A DNA stretch of 64,000 nt. It comes from Mucilaginibacter yixingensis. Its GTDB lineage: Bacteria > Bacteroidota > Bacteroidia > Sphingobacteriales > Sphingobacteriaceae. The notes beneath the pieces are model-generated. The model was given only the letters and a program-made list of their open reading frames with translations, was not told the DNA's origin and made no database searches. Every line of letters starts with the position of its first letter. Position 1 is the first letter of the stretch. A program made the position numbers and the translations under genes. Where the stretch lies: the NCBI RefSeq assembly GCF_041080815.1, contig NZ_CP160205.1, forward strand, positions 4,526,001 to 4,590,000, in the 5' to 3' direction. Positions 25,091-33,700 of this stretch are shown here, piece after piece.

Positions 25091-25576
25091 ATGAACACTG
25101 AAATTGTAAAAGACGCTAACAACAAACAGCTGCACGTAACACGCGAGTTTGCAGCGCCAGTAGAAAAAGTATGGAAAGCGTGGACCGAGCCCGAACTGCT
25201 GGATAAATGGTGGGCTCCACGCCCTTGGCGCACAGAAACCAAAACGATGGATTTTAGCGAAGGTGGCGCATGGCTATACAGCATGGTTGGCCCCGAAGGC
25301 GAGCGCCACTGGTGCCGCGCCGATTACAAAAGCATTACCCCGGGCAGCGAATACAGCGCCGTTGATGCTTTTTGCGACGAGAACGGTACTCCATCGGGCA
25401 TGGCGCCAAGCATGAGCTGGCACCTGCGCTTTAGCAGCACCGCTACCGGTACCCGCGTTGATATCACCATCACTTTTGAGAAGGAAGAAGATTTGGAAGC
25501 TATTGTAAAAATGGGCTTCAAAGAAGGTTTCACCATGGCACATGGCAACCTGGACGAATTGCTGGCTCAATTATAA
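25091..25576 (+). CDS. SRPBCC/AHSA1-domain protein
   Basis: A 161-residue protein with the family pattern TREFAAPVEKVWKAWTEPELLDKWWAP near the N-terminus, a central beta region (FSEGGAWLYSMVGPEGE) and the C-terminal helix GFKEGFTMAHGNLDELLAQL. It folds as a helix-grip hydrophobic cavity. Members paired with ArsR regulators are widespread; ligands are mostly unknown, and the name Hsp90 activator is only a homology label. It probably shares a transcript with the preceding regulator and ends before a hairpin terminator. Confidence 0.92.
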   Translation: MNTEIVKDANNKQLHVTREFAAPVEKVWKAWTEPELLDKWWAPRPWRTETKTMDFSEGGAWLYSMVGPEGERHWCRADYKSITPGSEYSAVDAFCDENGTPSGMAPSMSWHLRFSSTATGTRVDITITFEKEEDLEAIVKMGFKEGFTMAHGNLDELLAQL

Positions 25577-25600
25577 TCCCGCAACCTGCCATAAAAGCAA

Positions 25601-25630
25601 AAAGGCCGCCTTTATTAAAGAGCGGCCTTT
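25601..25630 (+). terminator. Terminator of the ArsR/AHSA1 transcript
   Basis: AAAGGCCGC (25601-25609) and GCGGCCTTT (25622-25630) form a perfect 9-bp stem with a 12-nt loop, ending in a T-rich tract, 24 bp after the AHSA1 stop. Confidence 0.8.
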
Positions 25631-25643
25631 TATGTTTAAATTT

Positions 25644-25767
25644 TGTCATTGCGAGGAACGGCGCGGGATAAGCGCCAAAGGGTGACGAAGCAATCTCGTC
25701 GCATGCTTAGACGTGCGACGAGATTGCTTCGCGCTCAATCCAGTTCTCTGCCCTGCTCGCAATGACA
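25644..25767. repeat. Dispersed inverted-repeat element, subfamily A, copy 1
   Basis: Begins TGTCATTGCGAGGAACG and ends GCTCGCAATGACA, with an inner pair GAAGCAATCTCGTCGCA / TGCGACGAGATTGCTTC. It lies between convergent genes. The same subfamily recurs at 33569, 39298 and 52442. Confidence 0.85.
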
Positions 25768-25795
25768 CAATGTTTTATTTATCTGACAAGGTGAA

Positions 25796-26368
25796 TCAAA
25801 TAATATTTTTTGCCGGTTTGGCGGCGTCTGCCAATCGCTCGGCTATCTTTTTGAGAGCGTTGCCCATGTGGTACTCTACCGTTTTTACCGAGATATTGAG
25901 CAGCTCTGCCACCTCTTTATATTTAAACCCATCCTCTTTAACCAGTTTAAACACCAATTTACATTGATTAGGCAGCTTATCTACAGAACTACTTAGAATG
26001 CGGTTCAGATCTGCGTAGTACAGGTTTTCCTCGCCGTCATACCCGGTATCTTTCAGGTCGATATCAATATCCTCCAGCGAGAGGTGCTCATAAACCTTCA
26101 TACGAGACATCGCTGTTAATGATTTATTACGCACCGCCGTACAGATGTAAATAGTAAAGTTTCTGATCTGCTGCAAATCAGCCCGCTTTAGCCAGATGCT
26201 CAAGAAAGTATCATTAACAATCTCCTCAGCCTCTTCGGTTGATTTGACGAGCGATTTGGCCAGACAGAACAACTTGCGGTAATAAAACAGGTACAACCTT
26301 TTAAACGAAGGCCTGTCATTACGCAATGCTACATCAGCAATCAGAGCTTCAATTTCCTGATCAGACAT
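25796..26368 (-). CDS. ECF RNA polymerase sigma factor, FecI-like
   Basis: A 190-residue protein with sigma region 2 (FKRLYLFYYRKLFCLAKSLVKSTEEAEEIVNDTFLSIWLKR, about 24-65) and region 4 (LPNQCKLVFKLVKEDGFKYKEVAELLNISVKTVEYHMGNALKKI, about 133-178). In Bacteroidetes such factors control a SusC/SusD transporter through a FecR anti-sigma factor, and both are found downstream on the same strand. Normally sigma and fecR are adjacent; here 1.2 kb with an opposite-strand operon separates them, so they are probably two transcripts. It most likely activates transcription of fecR, susC and susD when the glycan is present. Confidence 0.94.
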   Translation of the reverse strand: MSDQEIEALIADVALRNDRPSFKRLYLFYYRKLFCLAKSLVKSTEEAEEIVNDTFLSIWLKRADLQQIRNFTIYICTAVRNKSLTAMSRMKVYEHLSLEDIDIDLKDTGYDGEENLYYADLNRILSSSVDKLPNQCKLVFKLVKEDGFKYKEVAELLNISVKTVEYHMGNALKKIAERLADAAKPAKNII

Positions 26369-26751
26369 TGAAATAAATTTTTAGGTCAAAAAACCGGTAT
26401 TCAGGCGAAATGTGGCTTTTTGTGGTTTAAAATTGGTCGTTTATATAGCTTGAATGTAAAAAACACATTACAAAACAACAAGCTTGTTACAAATATTAAC
26501 TAAAAAACAATGGCTTCCAACCTGCACTATCCTGCAAAAATCAGTTAAAAAACAGCAGTGGCGGCTTGAGGGGCCGCCGCGCTGCATAACCAATTAATGA
26601 AGGAAAACCTATGTGTTTTCTATAGATAATAGACACCATTATTGGGCGATACCCCAGTGCCCCGAAAAAATATTTTATCAAATTGTTATCGATTGCCTCT
26701 ATAGGCCTGCAGGCTTATAAAATAGGGCAACACTATTCAAACCCTAATCAC
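26369..26751. other. AT-rich divergent intergenic region
   Basis: Divergent region between the sigma gene and the metE leader. Apart from the metE promoter at its right end I see no gene, RNA or clear palindrome in it. Confidence 0.5.
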
Positions 26752-26759
26752 TACATTTG
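26752..26759 (+). promoter_or_regulatory. -7 promoter box of the metE leader transcript
   Basis: TACATTTG matches TAnnTTTG exactly and lies about 30 bp upstream of the riboswitch. No clear TTTG box is seen at the expected -33 distance. Confidence 0.55.
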
Positions 26760-26787
26760 CAGCAGTAGTTCTTTACTTTACTTCATC

Positions 26788-26975
26788 AACCGGTATAGGT
26801 TTTACTTAATTGTAGATTAATAGGGAACTGTGTGCAAATCACAGGCTGTCGCGCAACTGTAAGTAACGTACACGGTTTTTGCCAAACACATGTCCACTGT
26901 CTGCCCCTTGAGCAGATGGGAAGGACGGCAAAAATGTTACAAGCCAGGAGACCTGCCATATACTGAATTGACAAT
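26788..26975 (+). ncRNA. Cobalamin (AdoCbl/B12) riboswitch upstream of metE
   Basis: The leader contains the conserved GGGAACTGTG...AAATCACAGGCTG..CGCGCAACTGTAA segment of the cobalamin aptamer (about 26823-26862) and a near-consensus B12 box AAGCCAGGAGACCTGCC at 26941-26957. It precedes metE, encoding the B12-independent methionine synthase, so binding of cobalamin should switch metE off when B12 permits the MetH route. About 175 nt separate the aptamer from the start codon and would hold the expression platform; no classical terminator with a U-run was found, so translational control is possible. Confidence 0.92.
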
Positions 26976-27149
26976 GCTTTCGCGGTATGAAGCAATTGGT
27001 CAGGTTCAAATTATTTTATTGTCTGGGGGCACGGTGTGCATCTGCGGCAACATTATTCCCTGTCTTTTTATTTCCGTCTGCACATAAAGCATTGCGAAGC
27101 TTAGCCAAAGAGCTTTTAACCGATTTATTTATTTAATCTTTTAAAAGAA

Positions 27150-29450
27150 ATGCTAACGCAAAATCTGGGCTACCCGCGTATTGGTAGCCAAAGACAATTA
27201 AAAAAAGCCTGCGAACAATACTGGGCAGGCAACATTAGCCTTAAAGAGCTGAATGCAACAGCCCGGAAGATCCGCGAGGAAAACTGGCAGCTACAGGTAG
27301 ATGCCGGTATGGCACTCATCCCGTGTAATGATTTTAGTTTTTATGACCAGGTGCTGGATATGTCTATGCTGCTGGGAGCCATCCCTTCACGCTATGCGCC
27401 TGTGCTATCTCAAAACAAAAACAACCACGAGACCGACCTGTACTTTGCCATGGCCCGCGGCTATCAAAAAGACGGACTGGATATCAAGGCTATGGAGATG
27501 ACCAAATGGTTTGATACCAACTACCATTACATCGTTCCGGAGTTTACAGCTAAGCAAGAGTTCCGCATTTTTTCAGAGAAGTTGTTTGGCGAGTTTAACG
27601 CAGCGCAGCAATTCTGCGGCGATGCGGCTAAACCTGTGCTGATCGGTCCGGCATCATACCTATTGCTGGGTAAAGAGAAAGAAGTCGGTTTTGAACGAAT
27701 TGACCTGATCAAAAAACTGGTACCGGTTTATGTGGAGATCATTAATCGCCTTAAAACCCTTGGCGCCAAATGGGTGCAGCTAGATGAGCCCTGCCTGGTG
27801 CTTGATCTATCGGCTAAAGAAAAAGAAGCGTTGGTTTATACGCATCAGGCCATAGCCAATCGCGTAAGCGGTATCAAAATTTTGGTGGCTACCTATTTTG
27901 GTGCCCTGCAGGATAACACGCCATTGGCCGTTAATCTGCCGGTTGCCGCCTTGCACATAGACCTGGTGCGTGCACCAGAGCAGCTGGATGAGATGTTGAA
28001 ACAATTGCCAGACAGGCTGCAACTATCACTTGGCGTAATTGATGGCCGCAACATCTGGAAAAACGATTATGAAAAATCGCTGGCGCTGATTAATAAAGCG
28101 GTTGCGGCAATTGGTGCCGAGCGTGTGCTCATCGCCCCGTCATGTTCGCTATTACACGTGCCGTGCGATCTGGAACTGGAAACCGAACTGGATTATGGCA
28201 CAAAAAACTGGCTGGCCTTTGCCCGCCAAAAGCTGGGGGAGCTGAAAGATCTGGCAGCTATTTTTGAGGGCGATACCGCGCTGCTGGCTGCCAACAAGCA
28301 AAGCATAGAGGCCCGCCGCAACTCTACCCAGATACACAAACCTGCCGTAAAAGAACGCGCCGCCGCGCTGACTGCGCAGGACGCCGAGCGACTGCATACA
28401 TTTGCCATCCGCCGCGAAGTACAGCGTGAGCGTTTTAATCTGCCACTCTTCCCTACAACTACCATCGGCTCGTTCCCGCAAACAGATGATATCCGCAAGC
28501 TTCGTGCAACGTTCAAAAAAGGCGAACTGTCATTAAACGCTTACGAAAAAGCTATTGAAGAAGCTACCATAGCCGCCATCCGCTGGCAGGAAGATGTTGG
28601 CCTGGACGTATTGGTGCACGGCGAGTTTGAGCGTAATGACATGGTGGAATACTTTGGCGAACGACTGGACGGCTTTCTGTTCACCAAGAACGGGTGGGTG
28701 CAGAGCTATGGTAGCCGCTGCGTAAAGCCACCGGTTATTTATGGCGATGTGAGCCGCCCGCGGGATATGACTGTGCGTTGGACCACCTTTGCCGCAGCCC
28801 AAACTGAGCGCCACATGAAAGGCATGTTAACCGGACCGGTAACCATCCTGCAATGGTCGTTCGTGCGTGATGACCAGCCGCGCGAAACCACCACCAATCA
28901 GATTGCCCTGGCCATTCGCGATGAGGTGGTGGCGTTAGAACAAGCTGGCATCGGCATTATTCAGATTGATGAACCGGCCATCCGCGAGGGCTTACCATTG
29001 CGCAAAGCCGATTGGCCACAATATCTGGACTGGGCGGTGAAGGCCTTCCGCATCTCGGCATCGGGCGTGCAGGATGACACGCAGATCCACACCCACATGT
29101 GCTACAGCGAGTTTAACGATATTATAGCCCACATAGCCGCTATGGATGCCGACGTGATCACTATTGAAACATCGCGCTCGCAAATGGACCTACTGGAAGC
29201 TTTTGCCGGCTTTAAATACCCGAATGAGATTGGTCCGGGCGTGTATGATATCCACTCACCGCGCATTCCAACAACTCAGGAAATGGTTGACCTATTGCAA
29301 AAAGCGGCTCAACTGCTCCCTGCACAAAACCTTTGGGTAAACCCAGATTGCGGCCTGAAAACCCGCAAATGGCCAGAAACCAAAGCGGCACTGGAAAACA
29401 TGATTGCCGCCGCACAAACTGCACGGCAATTGATTGAAGTTGAGGCGTAA
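27150..29450 (+). CDS. metE: Cobalamin-independent methionine synthase (5-methyltetrahydropteroyltriglutamate-homocysteine methyltransferase)
   Basis: A 766-residue, full-length MetE with two beta/alpha barrels. The N-terminal domain opens LGYPRIGSQRQLKKACEQYW. The C-terminal catalytic domain has FPTTTIGSFPQTDDIR and the zinc site HTHMCYSEF (His and Cys ligands), plus a distal Cys in WVNPDCGLKTRKW. It transfers the methyl group of 5-methyltetrahydrofolate polyglutamate to homocysteine, making methionine in the cytoplasm. The upstream cobalamin riboswitch implies repression when B12 is available, and so the likely presence of metH elsewhere in the genome. It is followed by a strong terminator. 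Confidence 0.97.
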   Translation: MLTQNLGYPRIGSQRQLKKACEQYWAGNISLKELNATARKIREENWQLQVDAGMALIPCNDFSFYDQVLDMSMLLGAIPSRYAPVLSQNKNNHETDLYFAMARGYQKDGLDIKAMEMTKWFDTNYHYIVPEFTAKQEFRIFSEKLFGEFNAAQQFCGDAAKPVLIGPASYLLLGKEKEVGFERIDLIKKLVPVYVEIINRLKTLGAKWVQLDEPCLVLDLSAKEKEALVYTHQAIANRVSGIKILVATYFGALQDNTPLAVNLPVAALHIDLVRAPEQLDEMLKQLPDRLQLSLGVIDGRNIWKNDYEKSLALINKAVAAIGAERVLIAPSCSLLHVPCDLELETELDYGTKNWLAFARQKLGELKDLAAIFEGDTALLAANKQSIEARRNSTQIHKPAVKERAAALTAQDAERLHTFAIRREVQRERFNLPLFPTTTIGSFPQTDDIRKLRATFKKGELSLNAYEKAIEEATIAAIRWQEDVGLDVLVHGEFERNDMVEYFGERLDGFLFTKNGWVQSYGSRCVKPPVIYGDVSRPRDMTVRWTTFAAAQTERHMKGMLTGPVTILQWSFVRDDQPRETTTNQIALAIRDEVVALEQAGIGIIQIDEPAIREGLPLRKADWPQYLDWAVKAFRISASGVQDDTQIHTHMCYSEFNDIIAHIAAMDADVITIETSRSQMDLLEAFAGFKYPNEIGPGVYDIHSPRIPTTQEMVDLLQKAAQLLPAQNLWVNPDCGLKTRKWPETKAALENMIAAAQTARQLIEVEA

Positions 29451-29515
29451 TGCAGTTGCAAACTGTGTGAGCAGTTTAGGTACGAGATGCAATCTCGCGC
29501 CAGCGATTAACAACG

Positions 29516-29556
29516 AAGAACGGCGGGCCAAATGGCCCGCCGTTCTTGCTCTTTTC
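29516..29556 (+). terminator. metE terminator
   Basis: AAGAACGGCGGGCC and GGCCCGCCGTTCTT form a perfect 14-bp stem with an AAAT loop (29516-29547), followed by a T-rich tail. Confidence 0.88.
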
Positions 29557-29568
29557 TCTTTGCCCTAA

Positions 29569-29683
29569 TGTCATCCCGACCGCAGGGAGGGATCTTTTCG
29601 GGGCGACCTGTTGGGATACCTCATCGAAAAGATTTCTCAGTCGCCCTCACACGCATTTCCAGCGCTGCTTCTTCGAAATGACA
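29569..29683. repeat. Dispersed inverted-repeat element, subfamily C, copy 1
   Basis: Begins TGTCATCCCGACC and ends TTCGAAATGACA, with GATCTTTTCG / CGAAAAGATTTCTC inside. It lies between convergent metE and the GH42 gene. Related copies are at 40052 and 46278. Confidence 0.75.
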
Positions 29684-29700
29684 TGAGAGGGGATTTTTTA

Positions 29701-31818
29701 TCAATCTTTCCAAACCACCACATCTGCCGGTTTTAGCTCGCGGCTGCCTATCAGTATTTTTTTGCCTTCTGGAATCGGCACTTCGTAAGCTTTATCGCCA
29801 TAGTTAACGCCCACCCAGAAACCATCGCGCCACTGTACAATTACGCCCGGAGGGTAATCGCCGGTGGCAATGCCGGCTTCTTTGTAAACTTTGGCCAGTA
29901 CTGCTTTTTCCAGCTTGCCGTCAGCATCCGGACCAACATAGGTTACGGTGCCTTTGCCCAGTTTACGCGATATAACGGCCGCTTTACCGGCATAGTATTG
30001 ATCGGCATAGGTTGCCCAAACCGAAGTACCTGGATCTGCCTCTAACACATCACCCCAGCTGCTCCAATAGGCTTTGTCGTCGCCCATTTGCAGGGTGCCG
30101 TAAGAGGTATCAGGCAGTAAGTCATAGAACGAGATCTTACCGCCAATGAGTTTGTAGATCGGTTCGGCCCATTTCATTTCCCACAGTTTGGCATTACGGT
30201 TTTTCTGTCCGGTGCGGGTAGTCAACACCAGATGACCGCCGTCTTGCACGTATTTAGTCCAGCGGGCTACCAGGTTGGCATCCAGTAGTTCGTACGATGG
30301 TGCTACCATTACCGGGTATTTAGAAAAATCTTTGTCTTCGGTAATCACATCCACCGGTGCACCCAGTTGCTGTAAGGCACCCAGGTAACGGTTCAAGTGA
30401 ACCATAAAGTTCCACTGGTTGGTTTGCGGCTGGTTATCTTCTTCCCAACGGTTATCGGCATTGTACAAAATCGCGGCCTGACGCGCTGCATAGGCTGCAG
30501 GTTTTTTGGCGTTAGGGTCATAATCTTTTTTGATCGACTTTAGTTCGTTGATCACTTTGATATATTCCTCGCCGCTCCTGCTTGGCGTAACACCATCTGT
30601 ACTAATAATACCATAATGATACTGCTCGCCACCTACCAATGGTTGTTTAAAGCGATAGTTGCACACAAACTTGTTGCCACCGGCAAAGGCATGCCAGATC
30701 CACATGCGCACCACGCCCGGCGTTGGTTGCGGGTTAAATTTACCCCAGTTTACCTGTCCCGGCTGTAACTCCATTACCCCGGTAACACCGTTGAATGAGC
30801 GGAAGAAATCATTAGCAAAGCCGATACTGGTTGGCGAGCCCATACGGAAACCCTGCGGACCAATACCTTTATCATAACCGGCTACCAGGTACTTTGTGTA
30901 GGTTACAAAATCCAGTCCGGTGATGTGCGATGGGTCTACATCCACATGCTCCGGCATCAGGTTGGTGGTGATCCATTGATTTGGATTGATGTATTTACGC
31001 AGAATCTTATACTGCATGGTCAGAAAATCATTGCATTCATCGGCACTGAAACGCTTAAAATCCAGCACGGCGTGCGGGCTGGGCTGGGCAATCAGCTCTT
31101 TACCATTAGGAATGCGGATCTGATCCCAATCAAAATAGCGGATGCTCCAAAAGGCGGTGCCCCAGGCAGCGTTCAGTGCATCTATGGTTTGATATTTGTT
31201 TTTTGCCCATTCCTGGAAACGCTTCTGCGCAGCAGGGCTATAATCATACTGTCCGTAGTGCGATGGCTCATTATCCAGCTGCCAGCCCCAGATATTTTTG
31301 TTGTTGGCAAAGTGTTTACCAATAGCCTCCACCATCTTAGCCACATACTCGCGGTAAACCGGGCTGCTCCACGAGCATTGCTGGCGCGAGCCGTGCTGCA
31401 TGGTGGTACCATCGGCGTTTACCATCAATATTTCGGGGTGTTTCTGCTCCAGCCAAACCGGCGGCGTTGGCGACGAGGTACACATAATTACCTTCACATG
31501 GTTTTTGGCAGCCAGTTCAACCGCTTCATCCAGCCATTTAAAATCAAACTTACCTTCTTCGGGCTCAATAAAGGCCCAGGCAAACTCGCCGAAATGGGTA
31601 AAATCAAAGCCAACCTCGGCCATTTTTTTGATGTCGCGCTCCCAGTCCTGACGAGGCCATTGCTCCGGATAGTAATAGGAGCCTATGGTCATCAAATCAC
31701 TCTTAGGGAAAAACTTATCGGCCGACTGGCCCTTCGCAAAGTTGGAGGATAACAGGCATACACCTGCAATTGCCGCACATGTGAGCCGTGCTGCTTTAGT
31801 TTTGGTAAACAGGTTCAT
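29701..31818 (-). CDS. Secreted GH42 beta-galactosidase
   Basis: A 705-residue protein from ATG 31818 (MNLFTKTKAARLTCAAIAGV), with a signal peptide ending FAKG or KGQ; a TTG five codons upstream is less likely. The GH42 barrel shows GSYYYPEQWP at its start, HFGEFAWAFIEPEEGKFDF, PTPPVWLEQKHPE, the acid/base segment IWGWQLDNEPSHYGQYD, and the nucleophile segment GVMELQPGQVNW. A trimerisation-like domain and a beta-sandwich (VVVWKD end) follow. It removes terminal beta-galactosyl units from oligosaccharides in the periplasm or outside. It is alone on its transcript, between two dispersed repeat elements, and is not directly linked to the susCD locus. Confidence 0.93.
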   Translation of the reverse strand: MNLFTKTKAARLTCAAIAGVCLLSSNFAKGQSADKFFPKSDLMTIGSYYYPEQWPRQDWERDIKKMAEVGFDFTHFGEFAWAFIEPEEGKFDFKWLDEAVELAAKNHVKVIMCTSSPTPPVWLEQKHPEILMVNADGTTMQHGSRQQCSWSSPVYREYVAKMVEAIGKHFANNKNIWGWQLDNEPSHYGQYDYSPAAQKRFQEWAKNKYQTIDALNAAWGTAFWSIRYFDWDQIRIPNGKELIAQPSPHAVLDFKRFSADECNDFLTMQYKILRKYINPNQWITTNLMPEHVDVDPSHITGLDFVTYTKYLVAGYDKGIGPQGFRMGSPTSIGFANDFFRSFNGVTGVMELQPGQVNWGKFNPQPTPGVVRMWIWHAFAGGNKFVCNYRFKQPLVGGEQYHYGIISTDGVTPSRSGEEYIKVINELKSIKKDYDPNAKKPAAYAARQAAILYNADNRWEEDNQPQTNQWNFMVHLNRYLGALQQLGAPVDVITEDKDFSKYPVMVAPSYELLDANLVARWTKYVQDGGHLVLTTRTGQKNRNAKLWEMKWAEPIYKLIGGKISFYDLLPDTSYGTLQMGDDKAYWSSWGDVLEADPGTSVWATYADQYYAGKAAVISRKLGKGTVTYVGPDADGKLEKAVLAKVYKEAGIATGDYPPGVIVQWRDGFWVGVNYGDKAYEVPIPEGKKILIGSRELKPADVVVWKD

Positions 31819-31892
31819 CTGGTTTTGATGCAATTTGGTTTAACCAAATAAACAAAATATTACCTGTAGTTTATACGGTTAAGGGAGAAATA

Positions 31893-31956
31893 AAAGCATC
31901 TCTAAAGACCAGCCACAAGGAATGTCCGCAGAGATGCTTCGTTCCTCAGCATGACA
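31893..31956. repeat. Dispersed inverted-repeat element, subfamily B, partial copy
   Basis: AAGCATCTCTAAAGACC and GCAGAGATGCTTCGTTCC then TCAGCATGACA are present; the left TGTCATGCTGAGGAACG end is missing. The complete form of the same subfamily lies at 47566-47654. Confidence 0.7.
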
Positions 31957-31972
31957 GAGGGGGGGTATCGTT

Positions 31973-33511
31973 TTAATTCTTCCCAACAACCTCGCCCGTA
32001 TTGATCAGCTCTAAAATAGAATCTACATACTCGCGTGTATTGGCCAGACGCGGTACTTTATGCTGACCGCCCAGTTTGCCACGGGCTTTCATCCAACGGA
32101 TAAAGGTACCATTTGGCAGACAACGCACTTGCGGGCGGTGCAGGGCCATGTCTTTAAACCGCTTGGCATCATAGTCAGAGTTGAGTTTGCGCAGGGTTTC
32201 GTCCAGCAGATCGGTAAAACGATCAAACTCGGCGGGTTCTTTTTCAAACTCTATCAGCCATTCGTGGCCGCCGCAGGTGTTGTCGTTCGAGAAATAGACC
32301 GGAGCAGCGGTATAATCGCGTATAATGGCGCCGGTGTAATGGCAGGCACGTTCCAGCGCGCGCTCGGCGTTGTCAATAATCAGTTCTTCGCCAAAGGCAT
32401 TGATAAAATGTTTGGTACGACCGGTAATCTGGATGCGATACGGCGCCAGCGACGTAAACCGGATGGTATCGCCAATCATATATCGCCATAAACCGGCATT
32501 GGTGCTGATGATGAGTGCGTAATTTTTGCCAACCTCCACCTCGTCCAGCGTCAGCGTGCGCGGGTTTTCATCTTCCAGATGCTCAAACGGCAAAAATTCG
32601 TAGAAGATGCCATAATCCAGCATCAGCAGCATATCGCCCGGCGCTTCCTGATCCTGTATGCCGAAGAAACCTTCCGAAGCGTTGTAGGTATCCAGGTAAT
32701 ACATATCATCGCTCGGGATGAGTGTCTTGAACAGCTCGCGGTATGGCGTAAAGTTAACAGCACCGTGGAAGTAGAGTTCCAGGTTAGGCCACACTTCCAG
32801 CAGGTTATTTTTACCGGTAATTTCCAGGATACGTTTAAACAGCAACGCATTCCAGGTAGGCACACCACTAATGCTGGTTACATTAACATCTTTGGTGGCG
32901 TGGGCCATCTTTTCAATCTTCTCTTCAAAATTATCCAGCAGGGCAATGTCCAGGTGTGGCGTGCGATAAAACTCGGCCCATAAGGGCAGGTTTTTCATGA
33001 TCACGGCAGACAAATCGCCAAAGGATGCATCTGCATTCAGCTGCACCACCTGGTGACTGCCGCCCAGGGTTAAACTTTTACCAGTAAATATGCGGGCATT
33101 GGGGCGGTTGTTGAAGTAAAGCGTGAGCATATCTTTACCGCCCTTAAAATGGCATTCTTCCAGCGATTCTTCGCTTACTGGGATAAACTTGCTCCTATCG
33201 TTTGTGGTGCCCGATGACTTGGCAAACCACCTGATCTCTGACGGCCACAGTACATTTTGCTCGCCTTTGAGCATACGCTCAATGTACGGCTTCAGCGTAT
33301 CATAAGTTTGGATGGGAACGCGCTGCTTGAACTGATCGATGCTCTCGATACTCTTATAGTGATGCCTGCGCCCCCACTCGGTGTTTTCGGCCCAGCTAAT
33401 GAGCTGCTCAAACCACTCCTCCTGCACCTCGTTGGGGTACTTCATAAAAAGCTCTATCTGGTGGATACGCTTTTTCATGAACCAGGTAAAAACCGAGTTT
33501 AAGATAGTCAT
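31973..33511 (-). CDS. GH3-family acyl-acid amido synthetase-like protein
   Basis: A 512-residue protein of the GH3 superfamily, named for plant auxin-responsive enzymes that adenylate a carboxylic acid and join it to an amino acid. Characteristic segments are IRWFAKSSGTTNDRSKFIPVSEE (nucleotide-binding loop), SISGVPTWNALLFKRIL, YLDTYNASEGFFGIQD, LWRYMIGDTIRFTSLAPYRIQITGRTKHFINAFGEELI and a C-terminal ARGKLGGQHKVPRLANTREYVDSIL. Bacteroidetes members are common but their substrates are not known; they are unlikely to act on plant auxin. It lies upstream of the GH42 gene and downstream of lptB on the same strand, with repeat elements on both sides, so it is probably its own unit. Confidence 0.92.
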   Translation of the reverse strand: MTILNSVFTWFMKKRIHQIELFMKYPNEVQEEWFEQLISWAENTEWGRRHHYKSIESIDQFKQRVPIQTYDTLKPYIERMLKGEQNVLWPSEIRWFAKSSGTTNDRSKFIPVSEESLEECHFKGGKDMLTLYFNNRPNARIFTGKSLTLGGSHQVVQLNADASFGDLSAVIMKNLPLWAEFYRTPHLDIALLDNFEEKIEKMAHATKDVNVTSISGVPTWNALLFKRILEITGKNNLLEVWPNLELYFHGAVNFTPYRELFKTLIPSDDMYYLDTYNASEGFFGIQDQEAPGDMLLMLDYGIFYEFLPFEHLEDENPRTLTLDEVEVGKNYALIISTNAGLWRYMIGDTIRFTSLAPYRIQITGRTKHFINAFGEELIIDNAERALERACHYTGAIIRDYTAAPVYFSNDNTCGGHEWLIEFEKEPAEFDRFTDLLDETLRKLNSDYDAKRFKDMALHRPQVRCLPNGTFIRWMKARGKLGGQHKVPRLANTREYVDSILELINTGEVVGKN

Positions 33512-33568
33512 AGGTTGGCGCGTTTAGTGTTGATTGGTAACAATAGTACAAATAACAACCAATAATGT

Positions 33569-33674
33569 TGTCATTACGGGGCGGAACAACGAAGCAATCT
33601 CATCGCAGGCATAGCAAAGCGACGTGATTGCTTCGTTACCTCTGCTCAGCTCCCCTGCGTTCCTCGCAATGACA
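33569..33674. repeat. Dispersed inverted-repeat element, subfamily A, copy 2
   Basis: TGTCATTACGGGGCGG at the left and CGTTCCTCGCAATGACA at the right, with GAAGCAATCTCATCGCA / GTGATTGCTTCGTT inside. It lies between two minus-strand genes. Confidence 0.82.
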
Positions 33675-33700
33675 AATATTAATTATTGTTGTTAAAAGCT

